In this document: positions 33,875 through 42,742 of the stretch, in pieces
Numbering within the stretch: the stretch's first letter is position 1
Layout: every line of letters begins with the position of its first letter
Assembly (NCBI GenBank): GCA_021107945.1
Contig: JAIORV010000174.1
Coordinates: forward strand, 1 to 44,760
Source: Vulcanimicrobiota bacterium
Lineage (GTDB): Bacteria > Vulcanimicrobiota > JAJTBE01
Length of the DNA stretch: 44,760 nt
Direction of reading: 5' to 3'
Position numbers and translations under genes: made by a program
The notes under the pieces: generated by a model
What the model saw: the letters and a program-made list of their open reading frames with translations, nothing else
Databases searched by the model: none
What the model was told of the DNA's origin: nothing

Positions 33875-36346
33875 ATGAGCAAAGAGAGCAGAGCAATTCT
33901 AAACATCGGAATTATTTTTATCATTCTTTCAGCCTTTTTTTTCGCAGGATGCGGCGGTAGCAGTGGTGGTGGAGGAGATGCCACTCCCACCCCAACAAAT
34001 ACAGGATGGGTATCCCAGGAAACGGGCACGACAAATGACTTGAATGATGTATTTTTTGTTAATACCGGTTCGGGTTTGATGGTCGGGAACATCGGAACCA
34101 TACTAAAAACAAGCGATGGGGGGACAAGTTGGTCATCCCGGGATTCAGGCGTTTCCTCGAACCTGAAAGGACTTCATTTTAGCGATGCCGACTCCGGCGT
34201 CATTGTGGGAGATTCGGGAGTAATCCTGACCACCTCGGACGGAGGCGAAACCTGGGGCGAGAAAAACACAGGGCTCTTCCGCCAGACATCCTCGGGACTG
34301 AATGACGTTTTTACCGTGGGATCCTCCATATGGATTGTCGGCGATAGCGGATCAATCCTCCATTCCCCTGACGCCGGCGTTACATGGACCTCGCAGACAT
34401 CGGGGACTTCATCAAACCTTTATTCTATCCAATTTGCCGATTCGACAACGGGATGGATTGTCGGAGACAGCGGCGTGATATTGCATACAACCGACGCCGG
34501 CGTTACATGGGCACAACAGGTATCAGGTGTTAACGGCGCATTACACGGCGTTTTCTTTATTGACTCCTTCAACGGCTGGGCTTGCGGAGCAGGCGGAATA
34601 TTGATTCATACTGCAGACGGAGGCGCGACCTGGACAACACAAACATCCCCGACCGAAGAAAATCTCTATAATATTTATTTTGTGGATTCAACAAATGGAT
34701 GGGCTGTCGGGGCTAACGGGACAATAATTCATACCACAACAGGAAAGGGCAACTGGGCAAATCAAAATTCCGGTATTTCAAACAACCTGAACGGAGTTCA
34801 TTTCACGGACAGGAACAATGGACATTCATCGGGATCCGGCGGTTCCGCCCTTGGCACAACAAGCGGCGGAGAACCGACACCGACACCGACCGTATCACCC
34901 ACCTCCTCACCAACAACATCGCCCTCGCCCACACCCTCACCAACGGTACCTCCTTCTCCTTCACCCACAACAAGCCCGTCTCCAACTCCATCGCCTACAA
35001 CCACTCCCGGACCGGGACCCGGTGAAAAGAAATGGCAGGGATCCGTCGTTATTGACGGGGGAGCGGATGAATTCGCAGGAGAACAACAAGTGGCCGTTGG
35101 TACCGACGGTACCGCAATTGCTGTATTTATGCAGATTGACGATTCACAAGGTATTTTAAATGCAAGAAACGGCGGAAGAGATGTTGTTTATGCAAGAAAA
35201 TGGAACGGATCAGGATGGGAGATTATCAAGCAGATTGACGATATAGCGGAAGGAGATTCAGCGAATCCTAATGTTGCATTTGACTCTCAGGGAAATGCAA
35301 TATGTGTATTTGTCCAGACTGATGGTGTCAAGCGCGTTGCCGGCAGGTACAAGCTTTTTGCAAGAAAACTTGATAAAGGCTCTGCGAATTGGGGTGCCTC
35401 GGTTATCATAGATGATCCGGCACAGGGAAGCTCCGGTTTACCGGAGATAAAATTTGCTCCCGACGGAACCGCTCTATGTGTCTTTGCTCAGACGGTCGGT
35501 GCAAATGAAAGGATTTATGCAAACTATTATAACGGCACAAATTGGGGAGTCGCAGGGATTATTGATTCCGGAGCGGATCAAGGGGCGGTCAATCCAAAAG
35601 TTGCAATTGACAATAACGGAAATGGAATCTGTGTTTTTGTTCAAAGTGACGGGGTAAGGGACAGGATATATGCGAGGAAATGGGACGGCAACACGAAAGA
35701 CTGGGGAAATCTCAATACAATTGATCTCGACGGTGTGAATGCAGGTGACGCTGAGGGAATTGTGGATGTCGCCTTTTCTCCCAATGGCGATGCAATTGCC
35801 GTGTTTGACCAGGTGCAAAAAAATATTCCCGTTGTTGGAGATATATCCAGGGCATTCGCGAACAATTGTCAAGCCGGCGCATGGCAGGGCGCCGTTCCCC
35901 TTAGCCAGGATCCCACAGGCTCCGCAATGCCTGCGATCGCTACGGCAAATGACGGCAGCGCGTTGGCGGTGTTTGTCAAGCAGGATGACGGTGTCGGTCA
36001 TGAAAGGATATTTGCCAATCGTTGGGACGGAGCAGCCTGGGGGACTCCCGAAGCGATTGACGATCCCACCGAGAATTTTTCCAATTCACCCGACATTGCA
36101 TTTGACAGCCGGGGCAATGCATTCTGTATATTCACACAGTTTACAGATGCTTTTGCTTTTAGAACATTTGTCAGCAAGTGGAACTACACTCACTGGAGCT
36201 CACCTGTGGCAATCGATTCCGCCTGTATCGGACTTGCAATCTCACCACCCCATATCGCTTTTGACAGCAATGGAAATGCCGTTGCTGTTTTCAACGAATA
36301 CCCGGATATAATGACCCCGAGGGTATATGCGAATGTGTATAGATAA
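33875..36346 (+). CDS. secreted lipoprotein with BNR/Ycf48-like and second repeat domain, Pro/Ser/Thr linker
   Basis: About 823 residues. The N-terminal hydrophobic helix ends FFFAGCGGSS, a lipoprotein-type site with unusual Phe at -3. Residues about 40-320 hold tandem repeats of the type SDGGETW...GVSSNLKGLHFSDADSG, the BNR/photosystem-II-stability-factor propeller pattern. A Pro/Ser/Thr-rich linker of about 50 residues (around 335-385) separates it from a second set of repeats (residues about 390-820) with IAFDSNGNAVAVF and YARKW-type strands, perhaps another propeller. It is presumably an adhesin-like or binding surface protein. AGGAGTGG precedes the ATG at 33875. It follows the kinase gene closely. 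Confidence 0.85.
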   Translation: MSKESRAILNIGIIFIILSAFFFAGCGGSSGGGGDATPTPTNTGWVSQETGTTNDLNDVFFVNTGSGLMVGNIGTILKTSDGGTSWSSRDSGVSSNLKGLHFSDADSGVIVGDSGVILTTSDGGETWGEKNTGLFRQTSSGLNDVFTVGSSIWIVGDSGSILHSPDAGVTWTSQTSGTSSNLYSIQFADSTTGWIVGDSGVILHTTDAGVTWAQQVSGVNGALHGVFFIDSFNGWACGAGGILIHTADGGATWTTQTSPTEENLYNIYFVDSTNGWAVGANGTIIHTTTGKGNWANQNSGISNNLNGVHFTDRNNGHSSGSGGSALGTTSGGEPTPTPTVSPTSSPTTSPSPTPSPTVPPSPSPTTSPSPTPSPTTTPGPGPGEKKWQGSVVIDGGADEFAGEQQVAVGTDGTAIAVFMQIDDSQGILNARNGGRDVVYARKWNGSGWEIIKQIDDIAEGDSANPNVAFDSQGNAICVFVQTDGVKRVAGRYKLFARKLDKGSANWGASVIIDDPAQGSSGLPEIKFAPDGTALCVFAQTVGANERIYANYYNGTNWGVAGIIDSGADQGAVNPKVAIDNNGNGICVFVQSDGVRDRIYARKWDGNTKDWGNLNTIDLDGVNAGDAEGIVDVAFSPNGDAIAVFDQVQKNIPVVGDISRAFANNCQAGAWQGAVPLSQDPTGSAMPAIATANDGSALAVFVKQDDGVGHERIFANRWDGAAWGTPEAIDDPTENFSNSPDIAFDSRGNAFCIFTQFTDAFAFRTFVSKWNYTHWSSPVAIDSACIGLAISPPHIAFDSNGNAVAVFNEYPDIMTPRVYANVYR

Positions 36347-36426
36347 TGTGGGAGACGAGAAGTGAGAAACGAGAAATGAGAAATTGGAAATTGGATATTG
36401 GATCCATTTTCCAATTTCCATTTGTG
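36347..36426. repeat. family D repeat between two genes
   Basis: GAAACGAGAAATGAGAAATT, followed by GGATCCATTTTCCAATTTCC. An ATG at 36346 gives an in-frame extension of the next gene through this repeat, but that peptide is low-complexity and the true signal peptide starts at 36427. Confidence 0.6.
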
Positions 36427-37035
36427 ATGAATAGATACATTATGTCAGCGATATTATTGTTTGTGTTATTGCTCTTTCCGGGAAATGTCCGGGCAGATAC
36501 GGGGAAAACACATATTTTATACCATTATCCTGAGTCGGAAATGAAGATATCCAGCGCGCTCAAGATAAAAGCTATAACCGTTCCCATATACAAAATCGGC
36601 GTCGGCAAGGAAGAGAGAATTAAGATTGCCCTCGTTCAAATAGGCATATCGAAGAATTTGACAAGAAGCGAACTTGCAAGAAATATCCTGAAAATAATTA
36701 AATCTGCCTTTGAAGTGGATCCGACCCTCCACAGGATAGATATTTACGGTTCAGACAGACCCGATACAAAAACCGCGAAAGGTGAAGTACTTTTCAGCAT
36801 ATCCGCTCTTCACACGGATATTCACCGCATTGATCCTCACAAATCGTCTTCAGGTAACTTAAATACATTCGGTCTTTTTTATATCTCAGAGAAAATAAAA
36901 GATCCGCTTCTTTCCTGGCGGCAAGTTGCAATGAAACGGATACACCGGATTCTTTTGATGAAAGAAAAGACAAGAAAGAAAAAAAGCAAACCCGGTAAAG
37001 GCGAAAATACCCCTGATAAAAAATCAAAGTATTAA
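36427..37035 (+). CDS. small exported protein of unknown function
   Basis: A 202-residue protein with a signal peptide (MSAILLFVLLLFPG, cleavage near NVRA-DT), a compact middle part and a very basic Lys-rich tail (residues about 176-202: KEKTRKKKSKPGKG). I recognise no domain. The stop overlaps the stop of the convergent gene at 37032 by 4 bp. The start choice avoids the family D repeat upstream. Confidence 0.65.
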   Translation: MNRYIMSAILLFVLLLFPGNVRADTGKTHILYHYPESEMKISSALKIKAITVPIYKIGVGKEERIKIALVQIGISKNLTRSELARNILKIIKSAFEVDPTLHRIDIYGSDRPDTKTAKGEVLFSISALHTDIHRIDPHKSSSGNLNTFGLFYISEKIKDPLLSWRQVAMKRIHRILLMKEKTRKKKSKPGKGENTPDKKSKY

Positions 37036-37709
37036 TTGTCAGGCGTCGGCACTACGTCTGTTACTGATTCATATGGAAGCTTTGAAATGGGATCATGTCC
37101 CGGCTCAACCTGCGAGTTATACTTCTTATCGGCATTGGAGCTGTTGAGATCAATTCCATAAGCTCCCGGCTTATTCAGGTTCATCCTCAGGTGCCACGAT
37201 TTGTCCATTAGCACTTTTACCGGAACCGTCGTTTTTACATTTTCCCGGTAAGGTGTTCCATACTGGGGAGTAACTGTTCTCCATTCCCATTTTTCTTCAA
37301 ACCTGGTATATGAATATTTACTTATGGCAACAAGCAGGTAATTCATATCGGGAGCCACGCCGGTGAACTTGAACTTGCCTTTTGAATCGGTTCTTGTTAT
37401 ATATTTTCTTGCATGCGCAACCTGGAAGAGTCTCACTTCTAATCCCTTACAGGTGAATTCTTTTCCCGTTTCATCGGGACGATATATCGCACCCGACAGT
37501 GTAATTCCACCGTTTCCTGCGGCAAGTAGTTTGCCCTCACATTTGTCCGACACACCCTTTGCCATTGCGACATTGAAAGCATCTTTCCGGACCGGGGAAT
37601 CTCCATGATAACCGGACATGAGTAATGTTACAAACAGCGCGATAATCGCAGTAAGGATTACAAACGACAAAAGAGTCTTTCCCGATGATCTTCTCTTATT
37701 TTTGTTCAT
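37032..37709 (-). CDS. exported protein with carboxypeptidase-regulatory-like domain
   Basis: A 225-residue protein. An N-terminal membrane segment (LLSFVILTAIIALFVTLLM) acts as signal or anchor. A beta-sandwich of the carboxypeptidase-regulatory type follows, with GGITLSGAIYRPDETGKEF, TRTDSKGKFKFTGVAPDMNY and a closing DKSWHLRMNL. Such domains are non-catalytic and occur in surface proteins. The ATG at 37709 has GGGAGGTG upstream; the alternative ATG six codons earlier overlaps that site and is rejected. Convergent with the previous gene. Confidence 0.75.
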   Translation of the reverse strand: MNKNKRRSSGKTLLSFVILTAIIALFVTLLMSGYHGDSPVRKDAFNVAMAKGVSDKCEGKLLAAGNGGITLSGAIYRPDETGKEFTCKGLEVRLFQVAHARKYITRTDSKGKFKFTGVAPDMNYLLVAISKYSYTRFEEKWEWRTVTPQYGTPYRENVKTTVPVKVLMDKSWHLRMNLNKPGAYGIDLNSSNADKKYNSQVEPGHDPISKLPYESVTDVVPTPDN

Positions 37710-37796
37710 AAAGATCACACCTCCCATTCTTTCATGTGGTGAATGGTTACCTTATCCTGGTGGGTGTTACATCCTTTATTATTTCCCTTGCGTTAA

Positions 37797-37850
37797 ATTC
37801 CTGATTTCCTCATTTCCTCATTTCCTTAGAGAAAAACCCTGCTTTCCTTA
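37797..37850. repeat. family E repeat
   Basis: CTGATTTCCTCATTTCCTCA, then TTTCCTTAGAG and CCTGCTTTCCTTA. The complement (CTCTAAGGAAAT-AGGAAA) recurs at 44579-44625 and about 4456-4503, and a form of it is inside the coding sequence at about 5885-5925. Confidence 0.6.
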
Positions 37851-37851
37851 C

Positions 37852-38796
37852 TCACCTTTGCATTGCAAACAGTCTCTCCGCCGATTTCCAGACCCCCGGT
37901 TCCGGTGGGTTGTCAACATATTCAATCGCCACTTTTGCCAGGTGTACCACCGCCCACTCGTAATAATGCCACCTGATCGACTCGGGCTGCATATCGGGTA
38001 CCATATTTGTAAAATCTATCGCTATGGGCTCACCGTCCCGGAATGCAAATTCGCATACATTCATATCAAAATCCAGCACATCGGAGAGCGCAACCGCATA
38101 GTTATGAACCCTGCTTCCCTGCTCCGGCGTGAGATGCTGATGATCTATCACATACTGCTCATGGAACGGGGCGTCGGTTTGATACTTGATGGGCATTGTA
38201 TATTTTCTCCCCAGGCAGAGACATCGCACATAATGGTCATAATCGATAGCCTCCTGCAGAAGCATCAGATTGTCCCCCGATTGATCATACCGGTACATCA
38301 ACTCGCCGAAATCATGCACCTTATAGACATCACGCCATCCCCATCCGTCGGCAGGCTTAAAAAATGCCGGGAAGCCTATTTTTTCGGTGATACTTTTCCA
38401 GTCAAGTGGGAAAACCAGATTCTGGAGACTGTCACCGCCAAAGCCCTTGCCGGGATTCTTCGGAGGCAGTAAAATCGTATCGGGCACGGGAACGCCAATC
38501 TCCCTTGAAGCGGTGTAGCCAAAGTATTTATCAACATAAAAACGGAAAGGATTGTTTATTATATAAGTGCCTTCCAGTAAAGCGTGTTTTGTGTATTGAA
38601 GGTAATACGGAAACACATGAGATATCCTGTCGATAATCACGCTATATGGTATCTCCATATCAATATCCAATTCCGACACATTGCATAACTCCGCCGTGAT
38701 CCCGCTGTCATTTGTTCCGTTAATGGTCTCAATAAGATCGCCTATAAGGGGATCCTCTTTCCCTGCGAGGATACCGACAACTCGTGATTTTGGCAT
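37852..38796 (-). CDS. ATP-grasp-like protein of unknown substrate
   Basis: A 314-residue cytoplasmic protein with an ATP-grasp flavour: an N-terminal alpha/beta domain (VVGILAGKEDPLIG), then ITEKIGFPAFFKPADGWGWR, LLQEAIDYDHYVR and EFAFRDGEPIAIDFTNMVPD, where the last acidic group would bind magnesium. No classical P-loop is present, as expected for the family. The ligation substrate is unknown (carboxylate-amine ligases are typical). AAGGAGATGAT precedes the ATG. It has no close operon partner. Confidence 0.75.
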   Translation of the reverse strand: MPKSRVVGILAGKEDPLIGDLIETINGTNDSGITAELCNVSELDIDMEIPYSVIIDRISHVFPYYLQYTKHALLEGTYIINNPFRFYVDKYFGYTASREIGVPVPDTILLPPKNPGKGFGGDSLQNLVFPLDWKSITEKIGFPAFFKPADGWGWRDVYKVHDFGELMYRYDQSGDNLMLLQEAIDYDHYVRCLCLGRKYTMPIKYQTDAPFHEQYVIDHQHLTPEQGSRVHNYAVALSDVLDFDMNVCEFAFRDGEPIAIDFTNMVPDMQPESIRWHYYEWAVVHLAKVAIEYVDNPPEPGVWKSAERLFAMQR

Positions 38797-38934
38797 AATA
38801 TCATCTCCTTAATTTTCGCGTCCTCCGCGGTGAATAATTAATTATATCTATTCAGCCCCCTCTTTGGGGAGGAATTTCTAAACCCTGAAGAAACTCTGCG
38901 TCCTCCGCGTCCTCTGCGGTAAATAATTAATAAC
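38797..38934. repeat. family C repeats
   Basis: CGTCCTCCGCGGTGAATAAT (about 38819-38838) and CTGCGTCCTCCGCGTCCTCT plus GCGGTAAATAAT (38894-38926) flank a short CCCCCTCTTTGGGGAGG patch (38864-38880). These are the family C and family F types seen elsewhere in the window. No gene. Confidence 0.6.
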
Positions 38935-40074
38935 CTAAAACTTACCCGGACTGCCTATTCGGGATTTGACCGCAGATTCCCATTTTTTGAACTGATCCGC
39001 CATTAATATTTTCTGGATTTTCTTCGTCGTGCGAGTCCTTATCTTATCAACCCTGCGGGCATAATCCCAGGAAATATAAAATAATATTTTCCTCTGAGAG
39101 TCGCTCAGACTGAATATTGTCTTTAAATATTCCGGGTTTAACAGGAGTCTTTTTTTGTAATCGCCTTTATCTCCAAGCTTGTCAAATTTCTGATAGAGAC
39201 CGTCCCACTTTGCCTCCTGCTTATCATTCAGAATTTTCAGTATCTTCTCAGCGGCACTTGAACGGGCGTTCATTATTTGATCCCGCTCTTTTAAAAGCAA
39301 TTGTTTGATTTTCATTTCCTGGTGTACCGTGAACCTTACATGCCGTGCAAACTTATCCCAGTGTGTTCTCTTGTATGATTTTGTAGAGAAATGCTTCCTT
39401 GGCTTTTTGGGCTTAGGCTTCAAAGTTTTGGGAGCGATGGGTTTTGGAGTTTTCTTCACCACGGGAGTCTTCAAAGGCTTCGGAGTTACAGGCTTCCTTA
39501 CGGGAGTCTTCTCCAAACTCGGCGTAGGTGAAGGCATTACAGTCTTCTTCGGCTTTGGCACGGGTTTTGGTGTCTTTTTGATTGGCTTTGGCGTCGGAGA
39601 CTTCTTCGCCGGCTTCGGTTTTGGAGTCTCTTTGCCGGCCTTGGGTTTTGGCACCGGCTTTAAAGTCTTGGGAGTAAACTTCGTTCTCTTGGGTGCAGGA
39701 GCCGGGGATGCCTCATCCTTATTCTTATCTCCATCCTTCACATCTTTTTTGGGAGTGGGAGATTTTTTCGAGGAATCGGGAGTGGGTGACGCCTCCTTCT
39801 TTTCCGGGGATTTTGGTGAAGGCGACTCTTCGTCGGGCTTCTTTTCAGGTGAGGGTGATTCCTGGGGTTTTCCTCTGTCTTTTAATATCGCCGACGCAAT
39901 TTGGTTATAATCACCCAGCTTTACTGAGCTGTCAACCACACCAAGGGAAGAAGATATTTGTGAATTAACATTCTCATTTAGCTTCTGTGCCCTTGAGATT
40001 TCAGGCGAAAACAACGCAATCGTCGTGAAAATAAAGATTATAATGATAAAAGAAATAAATGCTGTCTTTTTCAT
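38935..40074 (-). CDS. exported Pro/Lys-rich protein with helical C-terminal domain
   Basis: A 379-residue protein. A signal-type N-terminus (FISFIIIIFIFTTIALFS) is followed by about 165 residues of Pro-Lys-Thr/Ser repeats (PTPKPIKKTPKPVPKPKK style; residues about 75-235) likely to be extended and cell-wall or surface associated. The C-terminal 140 residues are predicted helical (VHQEMKIKQLLLKERDQIM; ILMADQFKKWESAV), which could resemble LTxxQ/Spy-like periplasmic chaperone-type domains, though no motif is certain. GAGGTAG stands before the ATG. Function unknown. Confidence 0.75.
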   Translation of the reverse strand: MKKTAFISFIIIIFIFTTIALFSPEISRAQKLNENVNSQISSSLGVVDSSVKLGDYNQIASAILKDRGKPQESPSPEKKPDEESPSPKSPEKKEASPTPDSSKKSPTPKKDVKDGDKNKDEASPAPAPKRTKFTPKTLKPVPKPKAGKETPKPKPAKKSPTPKPIKKTPKPVPKPKKTVMPSPTPSLEKTPVRKPVTPKPLKTPVVKKTPKPIAPKTLKPKPKKPRKHFSTKSYKRTHWDKFARHVRFTVHQEMKIKQLLLKERDQIMNARSSAAEKILKILNDKQEAKWDGLYQKFDKLGDKGDYKKRLLLNPEYLKTIFSLSDSQRKILFYISWDYARRVDKIRTRTTKKIQKILMADQFKKWESAVKSRIGSPGKF

Positions 40075-40303
40075 TTGACTACCTCTTTCGAGTTGTTTTG
40101 TACTTTTATACGGATATTTTTGATAATAATTTTCTTTAAACGGAGTTTATATCCTTCCGTCTGATTTTTATTATGTAACGAATTTGCATGTCAAGTAACT
40201 ATTCGCGGCAGAGGACGTTGAATAGATACCATGTCAAATTTTTAAAGGAGGGTTCTTCTACTAATTTATAGTATTGTATCATTGTTAATAAGGGGGTCGG
40301 ACT

Positions 40304-41545
40304 ATGAGAAAAATTACTTTTACCCGAATAATCCTGATTCTGCTGATATTGGGAACATTCTTCCAACAGGCGTCCGCCGTCGAGACCGGGAAAATTCAGA
40401 TTGTGGAAAGCATTCCTTTAGAAGCGAAAATCGGAAATCAGACTTTTCCCGATACTGTCGACGTCTGGCTGAGGATGATAAACAACGCAAGGAAAACGCT
40501 TGATATCGAGGTCTTCTATATTTCCAACAAGAAAGGTCAACCTCTTGAGAAGGTAATCTCCGCAATTGAGAAGGCGGCGGATCGGGGGGTCAAGGTACGG
40601 ATTATCATTGACTCGAAATTTATCGGAATCTATCCGGAGCCTGCCCGGAGCCTGGGAAAGAGGAAGAATATAAGCTTCAGGATAATCAATTTCAACAAAC
40701 TGACCGGCGGCGTTATGCATGCGAAGTTTTTTATAGTTGATGGGAGGTTCGTTTTTCTCGGGAGTCAGAATTTCGACTGGCGTGCATTAAATCAAAATCA
40801 CGAAATCGGTGTGTATATCGAAAACAGGAAGATAGCGAGGGAAATTGAGAAAATCTTTAACCTCGACTGGCAGATTTGCGTTAATCCGAAATCTGCCGGG
40901 AAGTTATTAAAACAGAAAACAAATGAGATTATCAATCGCTCGAATCCTGTGAAGATCATGGTTGATGATGAAGAAGTCATTGTTTATCCTGCATTCAGCC
41001 CAAAAAAGCTTGCCTATAGCGGAATGAGCCTGGAAGAGGAGGAAATTGTAAGCCTGATGAAATCCGCAAGGAAGGAAATTCTTGTGCAGGTGATGACATA
41101 CTCACCCAAAACTTACAGCAAGAAGGATCCCTATTATGCGGTTCTGGATAATGCAATTCGGGCGGCGGCTCAAAGAGGCATAAAAGTAAAACTTCTTGTG
41201 GCAAACTGGAGCGTTGGCGGGAAAAAAATAGATTTCCTGAAATCTTTGGCACAGGTTCCAAATGTGGAAGTAAAGATCAGCAGTCTGCCTGAGTACAGCA
41301 AGGGATTTATTCCCTTTGCAAGGGTGGAGCACTGCAAGTATATGGTTGTGGATGGCAGGATTACCTGGATAGGTACAGGAAATTGGGAAAAAAGTTATTT
41401 CCATGCATGCCGTGATATGGGTGTGGTCATCATTAGCAGGAAGATGAGCTCGCAGATGCGCAAGATGTTTCAAACAGGGTGGAATTCTCCGTATGCAGAG
41501 GCAATAGATCTTTCGAAAAAATACAAAAGACCAAGGATTAAATAA
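40304..41545 (+). CDS. secreted phospholipase-D-superfamily protein with two HKD motifs
   Basis: A 413-residue protein with a signal peptide (IILILLILGTFFQQASA) and two intact HKD motifs: HAKFFIVDGRFVFLGSQNFD (H139, K141, D146) and HCKYMVVDGRITWIGTGNW (H343, K345, D350). The spacing and length match bacterial PLD-like phosphodiesterases and nucleases of the PLDc_2 type. It would act in the periplasm or outside on phospholipid, nucleic acid or another phosphodiester; the substrate is undetermined. No immunity gene is apparent nearby. The start context is AAGGGGGTCGGACT. A family C trace (GCGGCAGAGGACG) lies upstream near 40205. Confidence 0.92.
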   Translation: MRKITFTRIILILLILGTFFQQASAVETGKIQIVESIPLEAKIGNQTFPDTVDVWLRMINNARKTLDIEVFYISNKKGQPLEKVISAIEKAADRGVKVRIIIDSKFIGIYPEPARSLGKRKNISFRIINFNKLTGGVMHAKFFIVDGRFVFLGSQNFDWRALNQNHEIGVYIENRKIAREIEKIFNLDWQICVNPKSAGKLLKQKTNEIINRSNPVKIMVDDEEVIVYPAFSPKKLAYSGMSLEEEEIVSLMKSARKEILVQVMTYSPKTYSKKDPYYAVLDNAIRAAAQRGIKVKLLVANWSVGGKKIDFLKSLAQVPNVEVKISSLPEYSKGFIPFARVEHCKYMVVDGRITWIGTGNWEKSYFHACRDMGVVIISRKMSSQMRKMFQTGWNSPYAEAIDLSKKYKRPRIK

Positions 41546-42010
41546 GCTGATATAGTCTGTCTATAATTCTTCTATGAAAATGTAGAGAATTAAGCTTTAT
41601 TCAGGAAATATTTTCTAAATTTACTCCCTTTATCCCACCCACAAGCGGGGGGGAGGTAATTTTTTCCCTCTTTGAGGGGGGATGAAGGGGGGAGCCTAAG
41701 AAGCTTAACAGGAATTTTATCGAATCCTAATTGATCCCTAATTGATCCCTAATCGATCCATCATTGCTCCCTGATTGCCCCTCCCCAGCCCTCCCCGCAA
41801 GCGGGGAGGGAGTTGCTATCATCGTTACAGGGGGATTAAAGGGGGGGCAAATTTGGACAACACCTTAAAAAGGAAACAGGAGGAGTTTGAGAGAAAAATA
41901 ATTTGATGGCAAATAGAAAATATATCCGTAATAAGTTATCTATTATCCATTCCCTTTCGTGTTTTTCGTGACTTTATGGTAAATGGTATGATATGAGGAG
42001 GAGCTAAACT
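41546..42010. repeat. intergenic region with GC-rich palindromes and an 11-bp tandem repeat
   Basis: Contains a perfect palindrome in CCTCCCCGCAAGCGGGGAGG (core of 41789-41810), a related ACAAGCGGGGGGGAGG at 41641-41656, a CCCTCTTTGAGGGGGG stretch at about 41667-41682, and four copies of TAATTGATCCC and variants at 41728-41771 (11-bp period). A family C trace follows at about 41957-41985. No gene is supported. The ribosome site AGGAGG for the next gene is at its end. Confidence 0.6.
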
Positions 42011-42742
42011 ATGAAAAAAATATTCGCATTCATTGGAAGCCCGCTGAAAGAAAAATCAAACACCTATAACCTCACAAAAATGATGCTGGATAAATTAGTG
42101 AAAATGGATGGAGAGATCACATACGAGATTCTCACCGCGGGGCATGTCCACATCAAATACTGCACCGGTTGCTGGAGTTGCATGACAAAAGGATTCTGTC
42201 CTCTGGACAGTACCGATGACATGGGAGGGATCAGACAAAAAATGATGGATGCCGATTTCATCATAATGGGCTCTCCTGTCTATACAATGTCCGTATCGGG
42301 GCAGATGAAGACTCTACTTGACCGTTTCTGTGCCTGGTATCACCTTTTCAAGCTCGCCGGAAAACCGGGGATGACCGTTGCTACAACGGCGGGCAGTGGA
42401 CTGGAGGAAGTTCATGATCTCCTGGAGATGTTAATGACAGCGTTAGGGATAAAATCCGTGACAAGACTTGAAACATACGCATATTTTCCTGGGATATACA
42501 GGGATCCCGAGTCGGCAAGGAAAAAGGCGGAAGAGGCCGCTGAGATCGTATATCCATATATAACCGGGGAAAAGCAAGTTGAATCCGATGAATTCTTCGA
42601 GGAATGCTTCAAGATTATGAAGAATAAAGTTACAATGGGCGCAAGATGGCTGGCCGCCGATTACAAGTACTGGGAAGAGCATGGATTCCTGGAATTAAGT
42701 TCATATGCCAAGCTGCTTGAGAAGGAAAGAGAAAATGAGTGA
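42011..42742 (+). CDS. flavodoxin-fold NADPH-dependent FMN reductase-like protein
   Basis: A 243-residue protein of the flavodoxin-like reductase family: IFAFIGSPLKEKSNTYNLTK binds FMN phosphate, and IIMGSPVYTMSVSGQMKTLL and TVATTAGSG complete the site. Four cysteines (C51, C54, C57, C63; CTGCWSC then C) have the compact spacing seen in iron-sulfur flavoproteins, so a 4Fe-4S cluster is possible; ordinary family members can show a similar motif without a cluster. It probably transfers electrons to an unknown acceptor. AGGAGGAGC stands before the ATG. The methyltransferase gene overlaps its end by 8 bp. Confidence 0.85.
   Translation: MKKIFAFIGSPLKEKSNTYNLTKMMLDKLVKMDGEITYEILTAGHVHIKYCTGCWSCMTKGFCPLDSTDDMGGIRQKMMDADFIIMGSPVYTMSVSGQMKTLLDRFCAWYHLFKLAGKPGMTVATTAGSGLEEVHDLLEMLMTALGIKSVTRLETYAYFPGIYRDPESARKKAEEAAEIVYPYITGEKQVESDEFFEECFKIMKNKVTMGARWLAADYKYWEEHGFLELSSYAKLLEKERENE

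Noticed and set aside
36346-36426. Upstream ATG extending the exported protein
   Set aside because: It reads through family D repeat DNA and puts the signal peptide inside the protein.
39305-39910. 201-codon frame opposite the Pro/Lys-rich gene
   Set aside because: A Phe/Gly-rich mirror of the Pro-Lys repeats; it has no ribosome site and lies antisense to a gene with a proper start.
41634-41860. Possible CRISPR or ncRNA in the GC-rich repeats
   Set aside because: There are no evenly spaced repeats with unique spacers; the units are palindromes and an 11-bp direct repeat without spacers.
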